Positions 35,001-46,588 of a DNA stretch of 64,000 nucleotides are shown piece by piece. Each line of letters opens with the position of its first letter. Position 1 is the stretch's first letter. Where the stretch lies: the NCBI RefSeq assembly GCF_014898815.1, contig NW_026515507.1:186001-250000 (forward strand), written 5' to 3'. The notes under the pieces are model-generated. The model did not search any database. It saw only the letters and a program-made list of their open reading frames with translations, and was not told where the DNA came from. The stretch comes from Panonychus citri (lineage: Eukaryota > Arthropoda > Arachnida > Trombidiformes > Tetranychidae). The translations under genes and the position numbers were made by a program.

Positions 35001-37127
35001 GATTTTTCCAATCATTTTATTCAAGAACTTTTTTTAAGATACTTTGTCCAGAAATGAATTTCAGAACAGCCAATTGGCTAAACCCAATTAACCCGAAAAT
35101 TTCTCACGAATTTTCAATGAACTTCGGTGAAGTTTATACTCCCATACTTTTCTAGTAGCATCACATTACCGTAATATTGCCATATAATGAATCAAAATGA
35201 CAGGTAAATGAAATGGTTTTGTGTACAAAGAGAAAAAACTGAATTCTCAAAGAATCATATTTTCAATAAGATTCTCTCTCCTTGGCCATTCATAGTGTAG
35301 AAATAAATACAATGCAGAGAGTTGAATAGAAAATTCAGAAATCACATCATACTGATGACAGCTGATCTAAAATCGATTATAATACCAACAATCGAAATCA
35401 ATATTTCACCTTCTTCTTCACCATTATAAACTTATCGTCCCATTAAGAATAATCTTCATATTCAATTCAATTGGAAACTGAGGAGGTAACGTGAAGGAAA
35501 CATTTCCCATGCTCATTAAAAATTCCGCTTCAATATTACCATGGAAATCCTAAGTTTCATAAATGTATACTATTTATTCACACATTTGAATGGTTAATAT
35601 TGTTCAATGAAATTTATATTTATTGATACTTTACATGGTATTAGAAATTATTTTTTTAATTCTTCTCATGCTAACCTTAATTACCAGAATCTGAATGAAA
35701 TTTACAGTAATTGTTAACTTTCCAGCGTTTATTATTATTAAACTTACGTTCATTTAAATTCAATTAAGTATTGTCAAAACATTCACCTGAGTAATTCAAT
35801 GTAATTACTTTCACTTCGTAATTGAATTCACTTTGATTTCATTTGATTTTTTTCATTCGTGGAAAAAGCAAAATAAAATTGATTACAACTTGTTACCAAG
35901 TAGTAGCTTAATAATTGAATGATAATGAAAACATAATAATAATAAACTTGTTAGAATGTGAAATAAATTGTTAGCTTAATGAATCAAGAAAGTTTAGTAA
36001 TGAATGAACGTATCGTCCTAATAACAGTGATAATCAAACTTAATTCTTAATCGAAGTGTGAAATTCAACCCCATGGATCCAGAGTTTCAAGAATATTTTT
36101 CTCTCTCAACGTTTCAATCGATGTTTTCAATAATTTACATTTAAATCACTTAATCATGAGATAATCATCAAATGATGATCAGTTGATTGTTCATGTTATT
36201 TGCTAGTATCGATTCAAAGTTTTTTTTTCGAGAAAACTTTTTTCCAACTTTTAAATGTTTGCAGATTTTTTTTCTTTGGCAAAGTAATGTAATTTTTTTC
36301 TTATTCTTATACATGAAAACTATTCCAGAACAAATCTCAAGTAACATAAAATACAATAAGATGAAATAGAAATAGAATGCTGGAAACTTGAGTTTCCTTC
36401 GGTGACTCTATTCAATTGGAAACATGAATTCTATTAAATCTTAAAAGTTTGAAACTTTTTTTTTTCCTGAAGAAACGAGAGTATAACGATTGATTCAGTC
36501 TCAGTTACATTTTTTTTGTTTGATTGATTGTCACACTCAAAGTGTTAATTCAAGAGTCAAACTCTTGAGTAGTGAAAACTTCAGAGGCAATTAGAGCCAC
36601 CATATTATCACTGGACTCATGTTCTTGTTGATTTTGATAAACTTTTGTAAAATTAGCAATAGTTTGTTAGGTATTAGTTGGGATGATAAAATGTCTAATG
36701 GTCAATTTGAATGTGGAAATTGGTGGAAGATCAGATAGAAGAGTATGTTGGAAGTGAAAATGTTGAATGAACTTGTGGTCAAGTGATATGAATTGTTTCA
36801 GTGGGTAAGGGTGAATGGAAAATGAAATTGAGAGGGAGATGGTCGAAAAGTGTATATAAGGTTAAGTAAGTAATTTTTTCATCTCTTGAAGATGGAAAAG
36901 AGGAAATGGTCAGCCAGTGATTTCCTTTTCTTTTTTATTCTTCTTCTCTTTCTTCATCATAACCAGCCTAACTCACCCATCTTATCGGTTAACATATTAT
37001 CATGATTACAACTTTTCTTTCCCTCTTCCTATTTCCACTCCTCATCTTCTTACATAAACTTTCATCTTTCTCATTGGTTATCCCATTGATGTATAAATCA
37101 TATCACTACACGAACACACTTTATTAT

Positions 37128-37182
<55 letters not shown>

Positions 37183-40100
37183 TTTCGCTTTCCACTTTAT
37201 TTGGGTGTAAGATTAATCTCTTTCTATCCTTTCATTGTTAATCTATCAACATATTAGCCCGTTTATTTATCAAGCTGAAAACCATAAGTTAACAAAAGTG
37301 TTGCATTAATACAACAAACATATTCAATGTGTGTATATGGATGTTTTCAATGCTTATCATATTATTAATACTATCAGTTCATCATCATAATTATCATCAA
37401 TTTTTCAAGAATGAAAACAAGTAGCTACTGTGGTAACAGTGTTGGTAAAGCAAGAGAAAAAAAATCAGGTCATCATCATCAGCATCCATACACAGTTTTC
37501 AACATTATCATGTTGATAATACCAATAATTCAGTGAAAAGATTCCCATCAACAGAGGATATAAGAGTTAGATTCATGATTTATAAATATTTTTACTTCCA
37601 TGTAACATATTGACTTCATTTGAAAACGTTTTCAACCTTAAAGATAATATCTAATATACATGTATGAATAATATTTTCAATGAAGAGAAAACTTCAACTC
37701 GAAATAAATATTTACATATTCGGGTTATTATTTAGTCTGCTAATAGGCTGATAATTATCATGTTGATGATGCTTATTGAAAAGAAAAAAAGTTTTCAAGG
37801 TTGTTATTCATTATAATATGGAAATCTTGAAATCTGATTTGGTATAGAAAATTCAATTACTATTATCATGCAATAGGTAAATGAAAATAACTCATTACTA
37901 ATGAAATCTTTTATTAGTAATAAACAATATTGTCCAATATTATCATGTTAATCAATACTATTATCTATTATACAGAATAATGGTGACTATTGTTGTCGTA
38001 GTGATTATAGTGATGATGATCATCATGGTGTTGTTGTTGTTGTTGCTTTTTCATGATGAAGGAAAGATTATGGAAAACTATCATAAGATAAGGAGATGAT
38101 ATTAAAAGGAAGTGAGAAGAAGATGATGATGATAAGTTGGTAATAAGAAAATACAATGAGGGAATAGGAAGTAATGTGATAAATCGGGAAGATGATGAAG
38201 AAGAAGAAGAAATGCTCAAGATTCTAATGATGATAAAGAAGATCGTAAGGATGATAATAGAGAGAGAGAGAGAGAGAGAAGGAGATGATGATAAGGATGG
38301 AGGGAAGAGACAAAAGAAGAGGTATTGATAAGGAAAAGTGTTAATAGTTATCACAAGAACCGTTGAATATGTGTTCTTATTCCTGATTTATTTATGTAGA
38401 TAGACTTGAAGAGAGAATGAGAAAAGTGAAATATTTAAGGTGGATGATGAAGGATGAGAAGGAAACAGAATTGAGGAGTTTATGATAGAAACGATGATTA
38501 TTATACAAAAGGAATGAAAGGAAACCTATTGAATCATAAGTTTCCTTTTATTCATTGTTTATTACTTCCGTAATGGTTGGTACTCTTTTTTTTGTGTTGA
38601 GACATTTTCATGTTCATTTTATTATCTAACCAATTTTTAGATTAATACTTTGTGGTATTCATTGTGATTATGATTACTGGTTAGAAGATTAAGATTATCA
38701 TAGGATTTGCTTCTTCAAATGAGACAGATTAAACTAACTGGTCTTATCTGTCAATATCCAGAGTGATTAGAAAGTAGAAGATAATTTATTTTGACAAAAT
38801 CTCATATCCTTTTGCAGCAAACTGAATATAATTGTGGAGATTTGGTTTCAATTTGGTGATGATATTGATTCCAATTTTTGTATACAGAGATTTTCAATTC
38901 AATTATTCATCAGGAAGTAAAAGTTTCAGGAAATGTAGAAAGTTCTGTTAACCCATTTTAACCCAGACGATGAACCTAAATTTACCATTGATGAAAAAAA
39001 AACAAGAAATGTGTATCAAGAAGATGATGACGGTAAACATCATCATCATCATCTCACTGATGCATCAGTGAGATGGTAATCATCAAATGATAGCCAATCA
39101 TTGATGCTGAATCAACTAGATGAGAAAGAAAGTGTTTTCAGTGTTGGACTTTTTTTGCTTCTTCCAATTCTCTCGCAATGTCAGGAATCAACCAGATTTT
39201 ACCTTTAATGCTACATCATCATCATCTTCTTCCATTTCCATCTTGCCCAGAATCCACTCCATGAATTACCCTTCATCACCACCAACATCATCATCATCAA
39301 CATCAACACTCAAGAATAAGAAGAGAAGAGAAAAAAAAAGTTAGGAACCTTTCAATTTCTCATTATTACTATTGGACTATCACCCATTTCCCCAATGGTT
39401 TTTATCAATCAAATGTTATTGCTTTTTATTACAATTTAATGTAATCGCATTTAAGATTAAATTGGATCATAGGTGAAAAGGTCAATTTCATACTCTTGAC
39501 CTGCATACTTTTTTTTACCATCAATCTCATTCATTGGGTATCAAGTGAATTACCATCATCATCATTAACGAAAAATATTTACTTACCTGATGAAGGAAAA
39601 AAACTTTCCTTCAAAATCAATTTCTTTGCATATGATTAATCTCATTTCAAACTGTTCATCAACTGAAAGTAGTTATCATACATTTATGATACTTGAAAAT
39701 TGATTAACTCAATCACCAATATTTATTTGATTAAGCTGACTTAATGATAAAAATCAACCATGATAATCATATCTTGAAAGAATATGTAGTTTATTGAAGG
39801 TTGTCACGATTAAGAAATAGATTAGCAAATCACCTCGGAAGTGAGATTTCAATTCAAGTTTGATTGCATCGATTAACTTTACTTCCTGAAAACTGATAAT
39901 TTTCATCATTCACTTAACTTATCACCCATATTATCATTGTCATCATCAGTTTGATTTGATCAGTTAATTTTTCTCCATAAACTTTAATATAACTCTGTAA
40001 CTTCATTATCTTTCTCCTTGTTCTCTCATTTCTTTCCCGCTTTCTTCCAGGAGCTATTCCTCAATTTGGTTTCAATCCAATGCTGGGAATCTTAATTGGT

Positions 40101-43100
40101 ACAGTTGGTGCACTAGTTTTGATTGCAATTATAATTGTTATCGTTATCCGAGTGAAAGCAGATTATTATGAAGATGATAGAGATGATGGATCTAAAGGTA
40201 AAGCCTCTTTTGTCCTCTTTTCTCAATCTGTTTCCTCATCTGATAAGAAAGAAAGAGATTGATAATAATCTAAATCATTTTGATTAAAACCATAAACCAG
40301 CAAATAAGTGAGAACGATGATAACAACAGATATTATCTGAATTCTTATCAATTTGCTTCAATCAAATTCATATAATATAAAGTCAAAATGTCAAACTCTC
40401 AGTTCTATCCTAACATACGTGTCAAAGTGTGTTAATGATATAATCTACCAGTAAAATTATTATTACGATCAAGTGTCAATTCAATACGGAAAGATTATCG
40501 ATTTCATACTTAATGATCTCAATTTGAAATGAAAATTATTTCAATCTCATGGTTATAATCGTTTTCTTTTTTATATTCTTCTCCTTTCTCTCTCTCTCTC
40601 TTTTAATCTTTATGAAAATAGAAATGGATTCACAGCAGAGGACAAATACCCCCAAGTAAGTTCAATATTTCTTATTCTCTCTTTTCATCATGTTCGATCA
40701 TCAGCATTTATCTCTTTTTCTGCAATTTTTTCTTCATCATTGCCATCTTGTTTATCATCATTCTATTATACCTAAGTTATAATATCTACGTGCTTGGTGT
40801 ATTTTTCTTTTGAAAAATATTGACGAGAGAAGAGGAAAAAAGAAGCAGAAATAAGAGGCTATTGGAACTTTCAGTAGATTATCTCAGCACCTTCGAATAT
40901 TATCTCATATTGACCTTAAATAATTTTCTCTTTTTTTCCACCTTGAGAAATATCTGATCGAATGAATGATTCAGAGATAACTATTTTTTATCCATTTCCA
41001 TCTACAACATGTAATGTCTAGCATTTAGAACTTTTATCATATTATATCATCTCTTTTGTACTATTGTCAACTTTTATCTGTGAGAAGAATTTTTTTCCCT
41101 CTCCTCTCATTTCTTCATCTTTAACCTCCCATTGTGATGAATCTTTCACACTTTTCTCTATCCATTTTATCATCTTCATCTGTATTTTTGAAACACATCA
41201 TCATGATAGTCATCGATGACTATCATGATGGTGATGATGATCATCATCACCAAATGAAACTTACTTTCCTGATATCTTCCAATATCTTTAACTTTTATCT
41301 CTAATATCAGTTTAACTCTATTGGTTCAATAAGAGTTTATTTGAAACTCTGTTGATTCTCACATTATACTTTATCAGAACTTTTTTATCAGTTTAATTCG
41401 CTTTTCTATTGGAGAGCTCACATCATTCCTTGCACTGAATTTCATAAAAAAATGATCATCTTCATAATAACCAAGTCTTTCAGGTTATTCTCTCTCTCTC
41501 TCTTTTTCCCTGTCTGTCTGTCTCTTTCTTGATCTTCACCTTTTATCCTTTTGTCTGCTCAGTCATCATGATAATCATTTTCAAATCAAATAATCGAGTT
41601 TCTAGAACTTTATCCATGTGTGCACTTATTATTGATTATTGTTGCTTAACATTTCCATTGTCTACAAAGACAGAATCAATTTCCTACTAGATTAAGAAAT
41701 CAAGAAAAATTCATTAGAATCACTTAAAATTGAAAATTCAATTCATTTCTTCAAATGAATCTCATGTTGTTTTTATTGTTCATAACCCACTAATGGTAAC
41801 ATTCAATTGAATCAATGTATCAATCGGCTCATTAGCTACAATTTTTGTTACTATTATCAAGAGACTTCATGGTGTTTACTGAAAATATTGGCAATTGTTA
41901 CGTTACAATAAATAATATTCATGTTGCCAATAAACTAATAATTCAGCTTGATTGCTACCATGAATTTTCATGGATTCCATTTTTTTGTGAACATCGTTTT
42001 TCTCAGTGTAACTCGTCATGCAAACAATCAATTTGCTCGCTTGCCAAGAATTGATTGAATTATCTTGTCGTCTGATCTTATCAACACACTTTTGATCATT
42101 CTTATTGCTTGCGATTGGTTTTATTCTGATAAAAATAATGATTAACGTTAACAAGTAGAAAACTTGACAGAGAATAGTTGGGATTTTCTTTTTTTAACTT
42201 GCTAGTTAAATCTCCGTTTCTGAGGCTGAACGTTTCCAGTTCTTTTCAATTTTCCCAAATAACTTACCAACCAAGTGATTTTTGGACAATGGATTTCAAA
42301 GGCTAACAAGTAAAATAAATAAATAGAAAATAATAGTTGGTGAGAGGAAAAAAACTGAAAGAAAAGGCGAAGAAAAAAAATTCCAAGTGCAAAAGAAGAG
42401 AAAAGTAGCTCAAACTGGAAAGTTTCATCTCAAGTTTTGAAGAGAAAAGAGTAAGTAGAAAAAAATTTATTTCTAACTTGGAAATAGAGAGAGAGAGAAA
42501 CTTTGACAGAAGCTTATTTTGTCCATCAGATCTTAATCGTGGAGATGATGGTGATGGGCATCATGAAGACAAGAAGCAGAAGATGGAGAGAATGAGAGAG
42601 GCAGGGAGGGAAAACGAAGAACGAAGATAAACATTGAAGATGAAAAAAGATGAGGAAGAGGAAAGTTAGAGGGAGGAAAAGTGGGAGGAAAGATTAAGAC
42701 AAACAGATAAACAAAGACATCAGAGGAAAAGTAATGACCTGTAGATGTATTTAAGGTAAATAAAAATATCGATGTGACAACAGAAGCTTTTAGTGTTTGT
42801 AGATTGGGAAGGGATAACATGGCGAAGGGATAAACAGGGAGCTGGAGGATTGATAATACAAGGGAGTGGTAAGAGAGATAGGAATGGATGTAAAGATGAG
42901 ATAAGATTGAGAAACTGAAAAAAAAAGAATAAGAATAAGAGAAGAATATAAAAGAAGGAATAAGAAAAATTGGTTTATTCTACCGAGTTGACTTGGAATC
43001 TTTTTGGTTAAATTGGTAAACGATATCTTCTCTTCCTCTTCCTCATCATCACCATCATCATCTTGTTCTTCTTCTTTCTCATCTTTTACTGAAAATAAGC

Positions 43101-46100
43101 AAGGAAAGGAAGAGAAACGGAAAGCATTCGAATTAAGTTTTCGAGATGAGAATTTTTCTTTCTCTTCTCTCTTATCCTCACAATGATGGTAATGTTCTTG
43201 TATTAAAAGGTTTAACATTATTAGAGATCTCTTTCATTTCCAACATCAATTAGTCGACAATTTAACGATGATTCTCATTCCATTCAATCCATTACTTCTC
43301 ATGGTAATCTGAGTTTCCAACTGATTCATTTACCTTTTCATTTGTTCTGATATTTTATCATGTTTTTTTCTACTTCTACTGTTTTGTCATTTCTAATGAT
43401 GATGATAATGATAACCAATGATTAGATTGCACAAGAATCAGTTTACTTTGTTATCTTTTCCACAAGGTAATTGATTTAACCTTTAATTTGTTAATATTAT
43501 TATTCAAGTTAATTAATACTATTAAATAGCGATATTTACTATCTATCTATTAATAGTTCTTGTCTTTTTACAATTGAATTTACATGTATAAAGTACCAGT
43601 ATAAAGATGCATTGTTTTTAATTGTTCAATCTCAAGTCTACACAGTTGTAAATTAGTGAGGCAAGTTAATACATACAATCAGTGTAATAAATCATTTGCA
43701 CAAATTGTTTAATGTAAAATCTCAATCGACTCTTGAGCAATTAAGGCTGTTATCATACTAGAGAGATTGCGACTAATTAGTGAATTGTACGTTTATAATA
43801 AGAAATTAACTTGATTAATTTTGTGCATCAAAAGTTGACACTTGATAAACAATAATAAAAATTACTATCAAGTGCATTTTATATGTTCATGCTGAGAGGT
43901 AATTTAAAAGTTTGATTGTGATTATTTTTTGCAATTCAAATGCACCAGTTAATAATATCAGTAGATTCTGATCAATAATTATTGAACTCTCAAGTGTAGT
44001 CAATTGAATTGTTTACTATTGTCATTGATTAACCTCCTCCAGTGGATTAAAGTTGAGCCAGTCAAGTTTGGATTTGATTTAAGATTAATTTAAAGAGACA
44101 ATATTTAAGACGATTACCAGAGGTTAATTTTAATGACAAGTCGATTAAAACATTTAAAAAACGAGAAAAACAAATTTCATGAAAATGAAGTTCTGGTTAT
44201 AAAGTTGAGAAAAGTTCGTAAGCCTTTGGCTCCATCTAGCAGGTGATTTTCAAAGTTCTAAATGACTGAATTAGTTGTTAACTGTTTTACTTTATCAATT
44301 ATTGGTGATAGAAAATAAAATTTAATTCTCATTGTTGTTATTCCATAGATCTAAACCATTTCTATGTGATGGTTTAACCTCTGGTGCCACTACGAACGAG
44401 ATTGAATCAGATTATATCAAACAAGGTGATCCATTGAAATCTAAAGATGATATTTCTGGTAAGTAAATAATTTATATATAATCAATCAATTAATAGAATC
44501 AAAATGATTCAGTATCTGATTTTGATTCTTGATGAATGGTTGATGTTTTAACCAAAATATTGATGGACTTTTATTTATTGGAAAATAATATTGGATTGAT
44601 ATATAAATGAATTTATTGAAACATAAAATAATGAAAAGTTATATTAACCTGACAACTCAATAGTTGTCATAGAAAAAAAAACAAATAATTTATGAAATTC
44701 TGATGGAGAAAAAAATTTTTCCTTCTCATTTTTTTATCATCTTTCTCTTCTCTTCATTTAATCGATTGGGTAAATAATGACATTTTCTTCATATGATATC
44801 ACCACCCACCAATCTCCACGTATTATCCAATGGTCATACTTTGATCCCATTAGGGTTTGATTTTGGATGCAGTGGATATGATAGAGTAACAATCTGCCTG
44901 AATCAGGAGCATAGAGGAACCACCGAGTGCCCTGGAATCTGTGACTCAAATTGTCCCTCAACACGATATCATTGTTACCTTCCAACAATGGGCTACAATG
45001 TAAGAATATAATATCAATAATATTCTCAGAATCTCTTTCTTTCTTTCTTTATCTTAATTTACTGAACATTCTGCCAAAAATCATAAGAAGTTATAAAACT
45101 CAACAACCAGATGAAAAAGTTACATGAAAAATACTGAGACCAATATCAATAGAGTTAGAGAAAAAAAAGATTAAATCCATAACAAGGGAAAGGGAATACA
45201 ATTTATATAAATTTTGGTCACAAAATGGGTCAGTTACATTTGTCGGAACAAAGGTTTAAACGAAATACCATAAGTTTATTATTAGTTTTTCAATCTAGCT
45301 GAGAGTTAGGTTACATAGACTGTAACATAGAATGAAAAATGATAAAGAAAAAAAAAGACAGTTCAGTCAATGAACATTAAACAAGCTTCAGGTATTAGAT
45401 TTTTCTCCCTCATTTTTACCAACTATCTAGAGAAAGACTCAAATACTCACATCCCAAGTAGATATCTACTTATGTGTTTCCGTAGTTTTCAATTTACTTT
45501 GGAGATGCACAATAAGTACATGCACTAATCGCACAATACCCCCTTCTCATGCTTCATAGTAATAATCAACATGAACTGCTTTGAACTTCAATGCTTTGCT
45601 TGCCGTCAATTTTATTGTCGCTTTTTGTGTATATTTTTGTGTAATATCAATCCATTGACATTGAAAATTGCAAAGGTCAAGGAATTCGAATTTTGGTCTA
45701 AATCTTGCTCTTAACTATTACATGTAATATATGGACAGATATTTAGCTTAATTTTCCGTAAAAAATCGGAAACAAAAAGAGATTGCTATCAATGACATTA
45801 TTGATATTGGTGTTAAATCAGAGTTTACTTATTCGTTGAGCTTGCTAATGTCGGAATACGAAAAATTTGTAATATAATTTCGCAACGCTTAACTTGTAAC
45901 TTTTTCTTTCTTCCATCGCATTCAGAATCAATCACAAGAGATAACGTATTCAGATCTTCAAATGTCAACTACCATAAATGACCAACAAGTTAACCGGATG
46001 TTGATTCAAAGTATTCAGAATGGAGCTGCTCCCATCGATTACACAGCTCTTAACTTTCAGGAAATGGCAAAACAAAGTTCTGCAAATATGAATATTGGAG

Positions 46101-46442
46101 GAGGTGATGTTGAAATGATGAACAACAATGGATCAGGGATGATGGTTGGTTTAATAAGTGAAACCAAACTACCCAAACGAGGTCTAAGTATTGCCGATGG
46201 AGCATCAGATGTTGAGATGACCATGGAAACTTCAACATTAAATTCAAATACAATTTTGTCTTCACCTTACAAAGAGATTGATGTAATTCAGACTTATTGA
46301 GATTAGTTCATATATTAATTACTAACTTTTTTCTTCGTCTTTTATATCTATTAATAATTCTTAGAATAACCATACAAGAAAACAACCAATAGTCTCATTG
46401 GGACCTAACGAGGAGGATAAATCTGGACCAGTTTATGTCTAA
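23961..46442 (+). CDS. side: Sidestep-family transmembrane Ig protein, 13 exons, 5' end missing
   Basis: Spliced model: 23961-24299, 28270-28380, 28656-28859, 28953-29249, 29341-29631, 29715-30002, 31063-31362, 40051-40197, 40622-40655, 44349-44458, 44854-44999, 45926-46282, 46365-46442. All borders are GT-AG and every phase joins, giving about 900 residues. The order is five Ig domains, one FN3 domain, a membrane helix and a tail of about 260 residues, as in the arthropod Side family. Signature strings include VLWYK..., PIYSVDAR, GPYDEGS, SGSRPPA..AWWKG, EDGRTLNV, EGNDVYLEC and GQKIIYGVARNE. Side proteins are cell-surface ligands for Beat receptors and guide motor axons in insects. The signal-peptide exon is not identified and must lie upstream. 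A Beat-like gene follows 1.3 kb downstream on the same strand. Confidence 0.9.
24300..28269 (+). other. Side intron, 4.0 kb
   Basis: It begins GTAAGT and ends TTTTAG. It holds a 50-bp (TC)n run at 24747-24796, acidic/GAT-rich and CAT-rich tracts around 24980-25440 that give spurious frames, and another (TC)n tract near 26276-26310. No nested gene is seen. Confidence 0.8.
24747..24796. repeat. (TC)n microsatellite in Side intron
   Basis: Pure TC run of about 50 bp. Confidence 0.9.
28270..28380 (+). CDS. side: Side exon: Ig domain 2, first half
   Basis: Acceptor TTTTAG, donor GTAATT, phase 1 to 1, 111 bp. It starts APPKEMIITD after joining the previous exon and carries GPYDEGSDLKLTCEAEGG, the first half of Ig domain 2 with its first Cys. 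A split second Ig domain is common in this family. Confidence 0.9.
28656..28859 (+). CDS. side: Side exon: Ig domain 2, second half
   Basis: Acceptor TTTAACAG, donor GTAAGT, phase 1 to 1. It begins with NPLPNITWW (core Trp pair) and includes the second Cys in LLELTCKASN. It completes Ig domain 2 and ends with a short linker into domain 3. Confidence 0.92.
28953..29249 (+). CDS. side: Side exon: Ig domain 3
   Basis: Acceptor AAATAG, donor GTAAGT, phase 1 to 1. It encodes LKPLDVKI, first Cys in ELQCLSSGSRPPAKIAWWKG, an SDGN segment, and second Cys in GKYLFCRADN, ending EDGRTLNV. This is the best-conserved Side domain and gives the strongest family match. Confidence 0.94.
29341..29631 (+). CDS. 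side: Side exon: Ig domain 4
   Basis: Acceptor TCAATAG, donor GTAAGG, phase 1 to 1. IPQLSISLG leads into EGNDVYLECKVIANP (first Cys), VTWYFEE (core Trp) and AGRYFCTASNSAGQG (second Cys). Confidence 0.93.
29715..30002 (+). CDS. side: Side exon: Ig domain 5
   Basis: Acceptor AAATAG, donor GTAAGC, phase 1 to 1. APVCKPGQKIIYGVARNE is a Side hallmark. The first Cys is in VQITCEVEAEP, the core Trp in FKWSLN, and the second Cys in GALACWAVNDIG. Confidence 0.93.
30003..31062 (+). other. Side intron, 1.1 kb
   Basis: It begins GTAAGC and ends ACTTAG. It contains a (CT)n run at 30367-30394 and CAT-rich tracts. No other feature is seen. Confidence 0.8.
31063..31362 (+). CDS. side: Side exon: fibronectin type III domain
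   Basis: Acceptor TACTTAG, donor GTATTT (weaker than the others), phase 1 to 1. GPPEAVRKC opens the domain, SLNVECIPGDSGGLKQEF gives the B and C strands, and FTLVLYSSNAKGRS the F and G strands. It joins the Ig array to the membrane stalk. Confidence 0.92.
31964..32006. repeat. (GA)n microsatellite in Side intron
   Basis: About 43 bp of GA repeat, which generates a spurious Ser/Leu run on the opposite strand. Confidence 0.9.
37131..37178. repeat. (TC)n microsatellite in Side intron
   Basis: A pure 48-bp TC run. Confidence 0.9.
39050..39075. repeat. 26-bp perfect palindrome
   Basis: Positions 39050-39062 are the exact reverse complement of 39063-39075, with no spacer (centre TGCA). It lies in the large Side intron after a CAT run. 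Confidence 0.9.
40051..40197 (+). CDS. side: Side exon: transmembrane segment
   Basis: Acceptor TCTTCCAG, donor GTAAAG, phase 1 to 1. After a short stalk (AIPQFGFNP) it encodes about 25 hydrophobic residues (MLGILIGTVGALVLI...), stopped by RVKADYY and an acidic patch. It marks a type I membrane protein with the Ig array outside. Confidence 0.92.
40622..40655 (+). CDS. side: Side micro-exon, juxtamembrane
   Basis: A 34-bp exon, phase 1 to 2, between AAAATAG and GTAAGTT, encoding EMDSQQRTNTP. The frame joins exactly to the exons on both sides, which is the main support for so short an exon. Confidence 0.8.
40656..44348 (+). other. Side intron, 3.7 kb
   Basis: Begins GTAAGT, ends TTCCATAG. Adjacent perfect palindromes lie at 41199-41230 and 41230-41251. 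Purine-rich DNA at 42340-43200 gives long but meaningless acidic/Ser-rich frames. No nested gene is accepted. Confidence 0.75.
41199..41251. repeat. Two adjacent perfect palindromes (32 bp and 22 bp)
   Basis: 41199-41230 is a 32-bp perfect palindrome centred on ATCGAT. 41230-41251 is a 22-bp perfect palindrome centred on GATC. They share one base and lie within a Side intron. Confidence 0.9.
44349..44458 (+). CDS. side: Side exon: cytoplasmic tail
   Basis: Phase 2 to 1, acceptor TTCCATAG, donor GTAAGT. It encodes SKPFLCDGLTSGATTNEIES and a charged end. A KPFL-type string after the membrane region fits the start of the conserved Side tail. The function of the tail is unknown from sequence. 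Confidence 0.85.
44854..44999 (+). CDS. side: Side exon: cysteine-rich cytoplasmic segment (probable)
   Basis: Acceptor CCCATTAG, donor GTAAGA, phase 1 to 0. Those are exactly the phases needed to join the flanking exons, which otherwise do not fit together. It encodes 48 residues with six cysteines (FGC, TIC, TEC, GIC, SNC, YHC). The pyrimidine tract is modest, so the exon is less certain than the others and could be alternatively spliced. Confidence 0.7.
45000..45925 (+). other. Side intron, 0.9 kb
   Basis: Begins GTAAGA, ends GCATTCAG after a pyrimidine-rich tract. No other feature is seen. Confidence 0.75.
45926..46282 (+). CDS. side: Side exon: cytoplasmic tail with ITIM-like motif
   Basis: 119 codons, phase 0 to 0. 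It starts NQSQEITYSDLQ, matching the ITYAEL-type motif conserved in Side tails. ITYSDL fits the immunoreceptor inhibitory motif pattern (I/V/L/S-x-Y-x-x-L/V/I). The rest is Met/Asn/Gly-rich and includes LPKRGLSIADG. The donor is GTAATT. An in-frame stop 18 bases into the intron shows the splice is needed for the last exon. Confidence 0.88.
46365..46442 (+). CDS. side: Side terminal coding exon
   Basis: Acceptor ATTCTTAG, 25 codons and TAA. It ends GPVYV, a hydrophobic C-terminus of the class II PDZ type (V-Y-V). A polyadenylation signal AATAAA follows at about 46583. Confidence 0.82.
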   Translation, partial: NNHTRKQPIVSLGPNEEDKSGPVYV

Positions 46443-46582
46443 GCCATTTCACAAGAAATCAGAATTATCGCTTTTCCAATTTATCTGTGATGTTTTTGAA
46501 AAGTTCGCAATCTGTGATCAATATTCTTACTTGAAAAATTGGGATAGAATTAAAATTCGCTTCGAAAAGTTAATTTTTTTTA

Positions 46583-46588
46583 AATAAA
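46583..46588 (+). terminator. Candidate polyadenylation signal of Side
   Basis: AATAAA lies 140 bases after the Side stop codon, in AT-rich DNA. It is the first canonical signal after the stop that I noticed. Confidence 0.5.

Larger units (their letters stand above)
31363..40050 (+). other. Side intron, 8.7 kb
   Basis: The largest intron of the gene. It ends in a good pyrimidine tract and TTCCAG. It contains a (GA)n run at 31964-32006, (TC)n at 37131-37178, (GA)n at 38260-38279 and a 26-bp perfect palindrome at 39050-39075. Open frames here are repeat-derived and I accept none. Confidence 0.8.

Noticed and set aside
37968..38354. Ser-rich and Gln/His-rich minus-strand frame
   Set aside because: Built from trinucleotide and dinucleotide repeats in the 8.7-kb Side intron.
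41845..42054. Cys-containing 69-codon frame
   Set aside because: It starts at a TTG, lies inside a Side intron, has no splice fit, and its cysteine spacing matches no family I know.
42533..43218. Two long minus-strand frames, one with a hydrophobic run
   Set aside because: The DNA is a purine-rich tract on the plus strand. The product is Ser/Phe/Pro and acidic low-complexity sequence.
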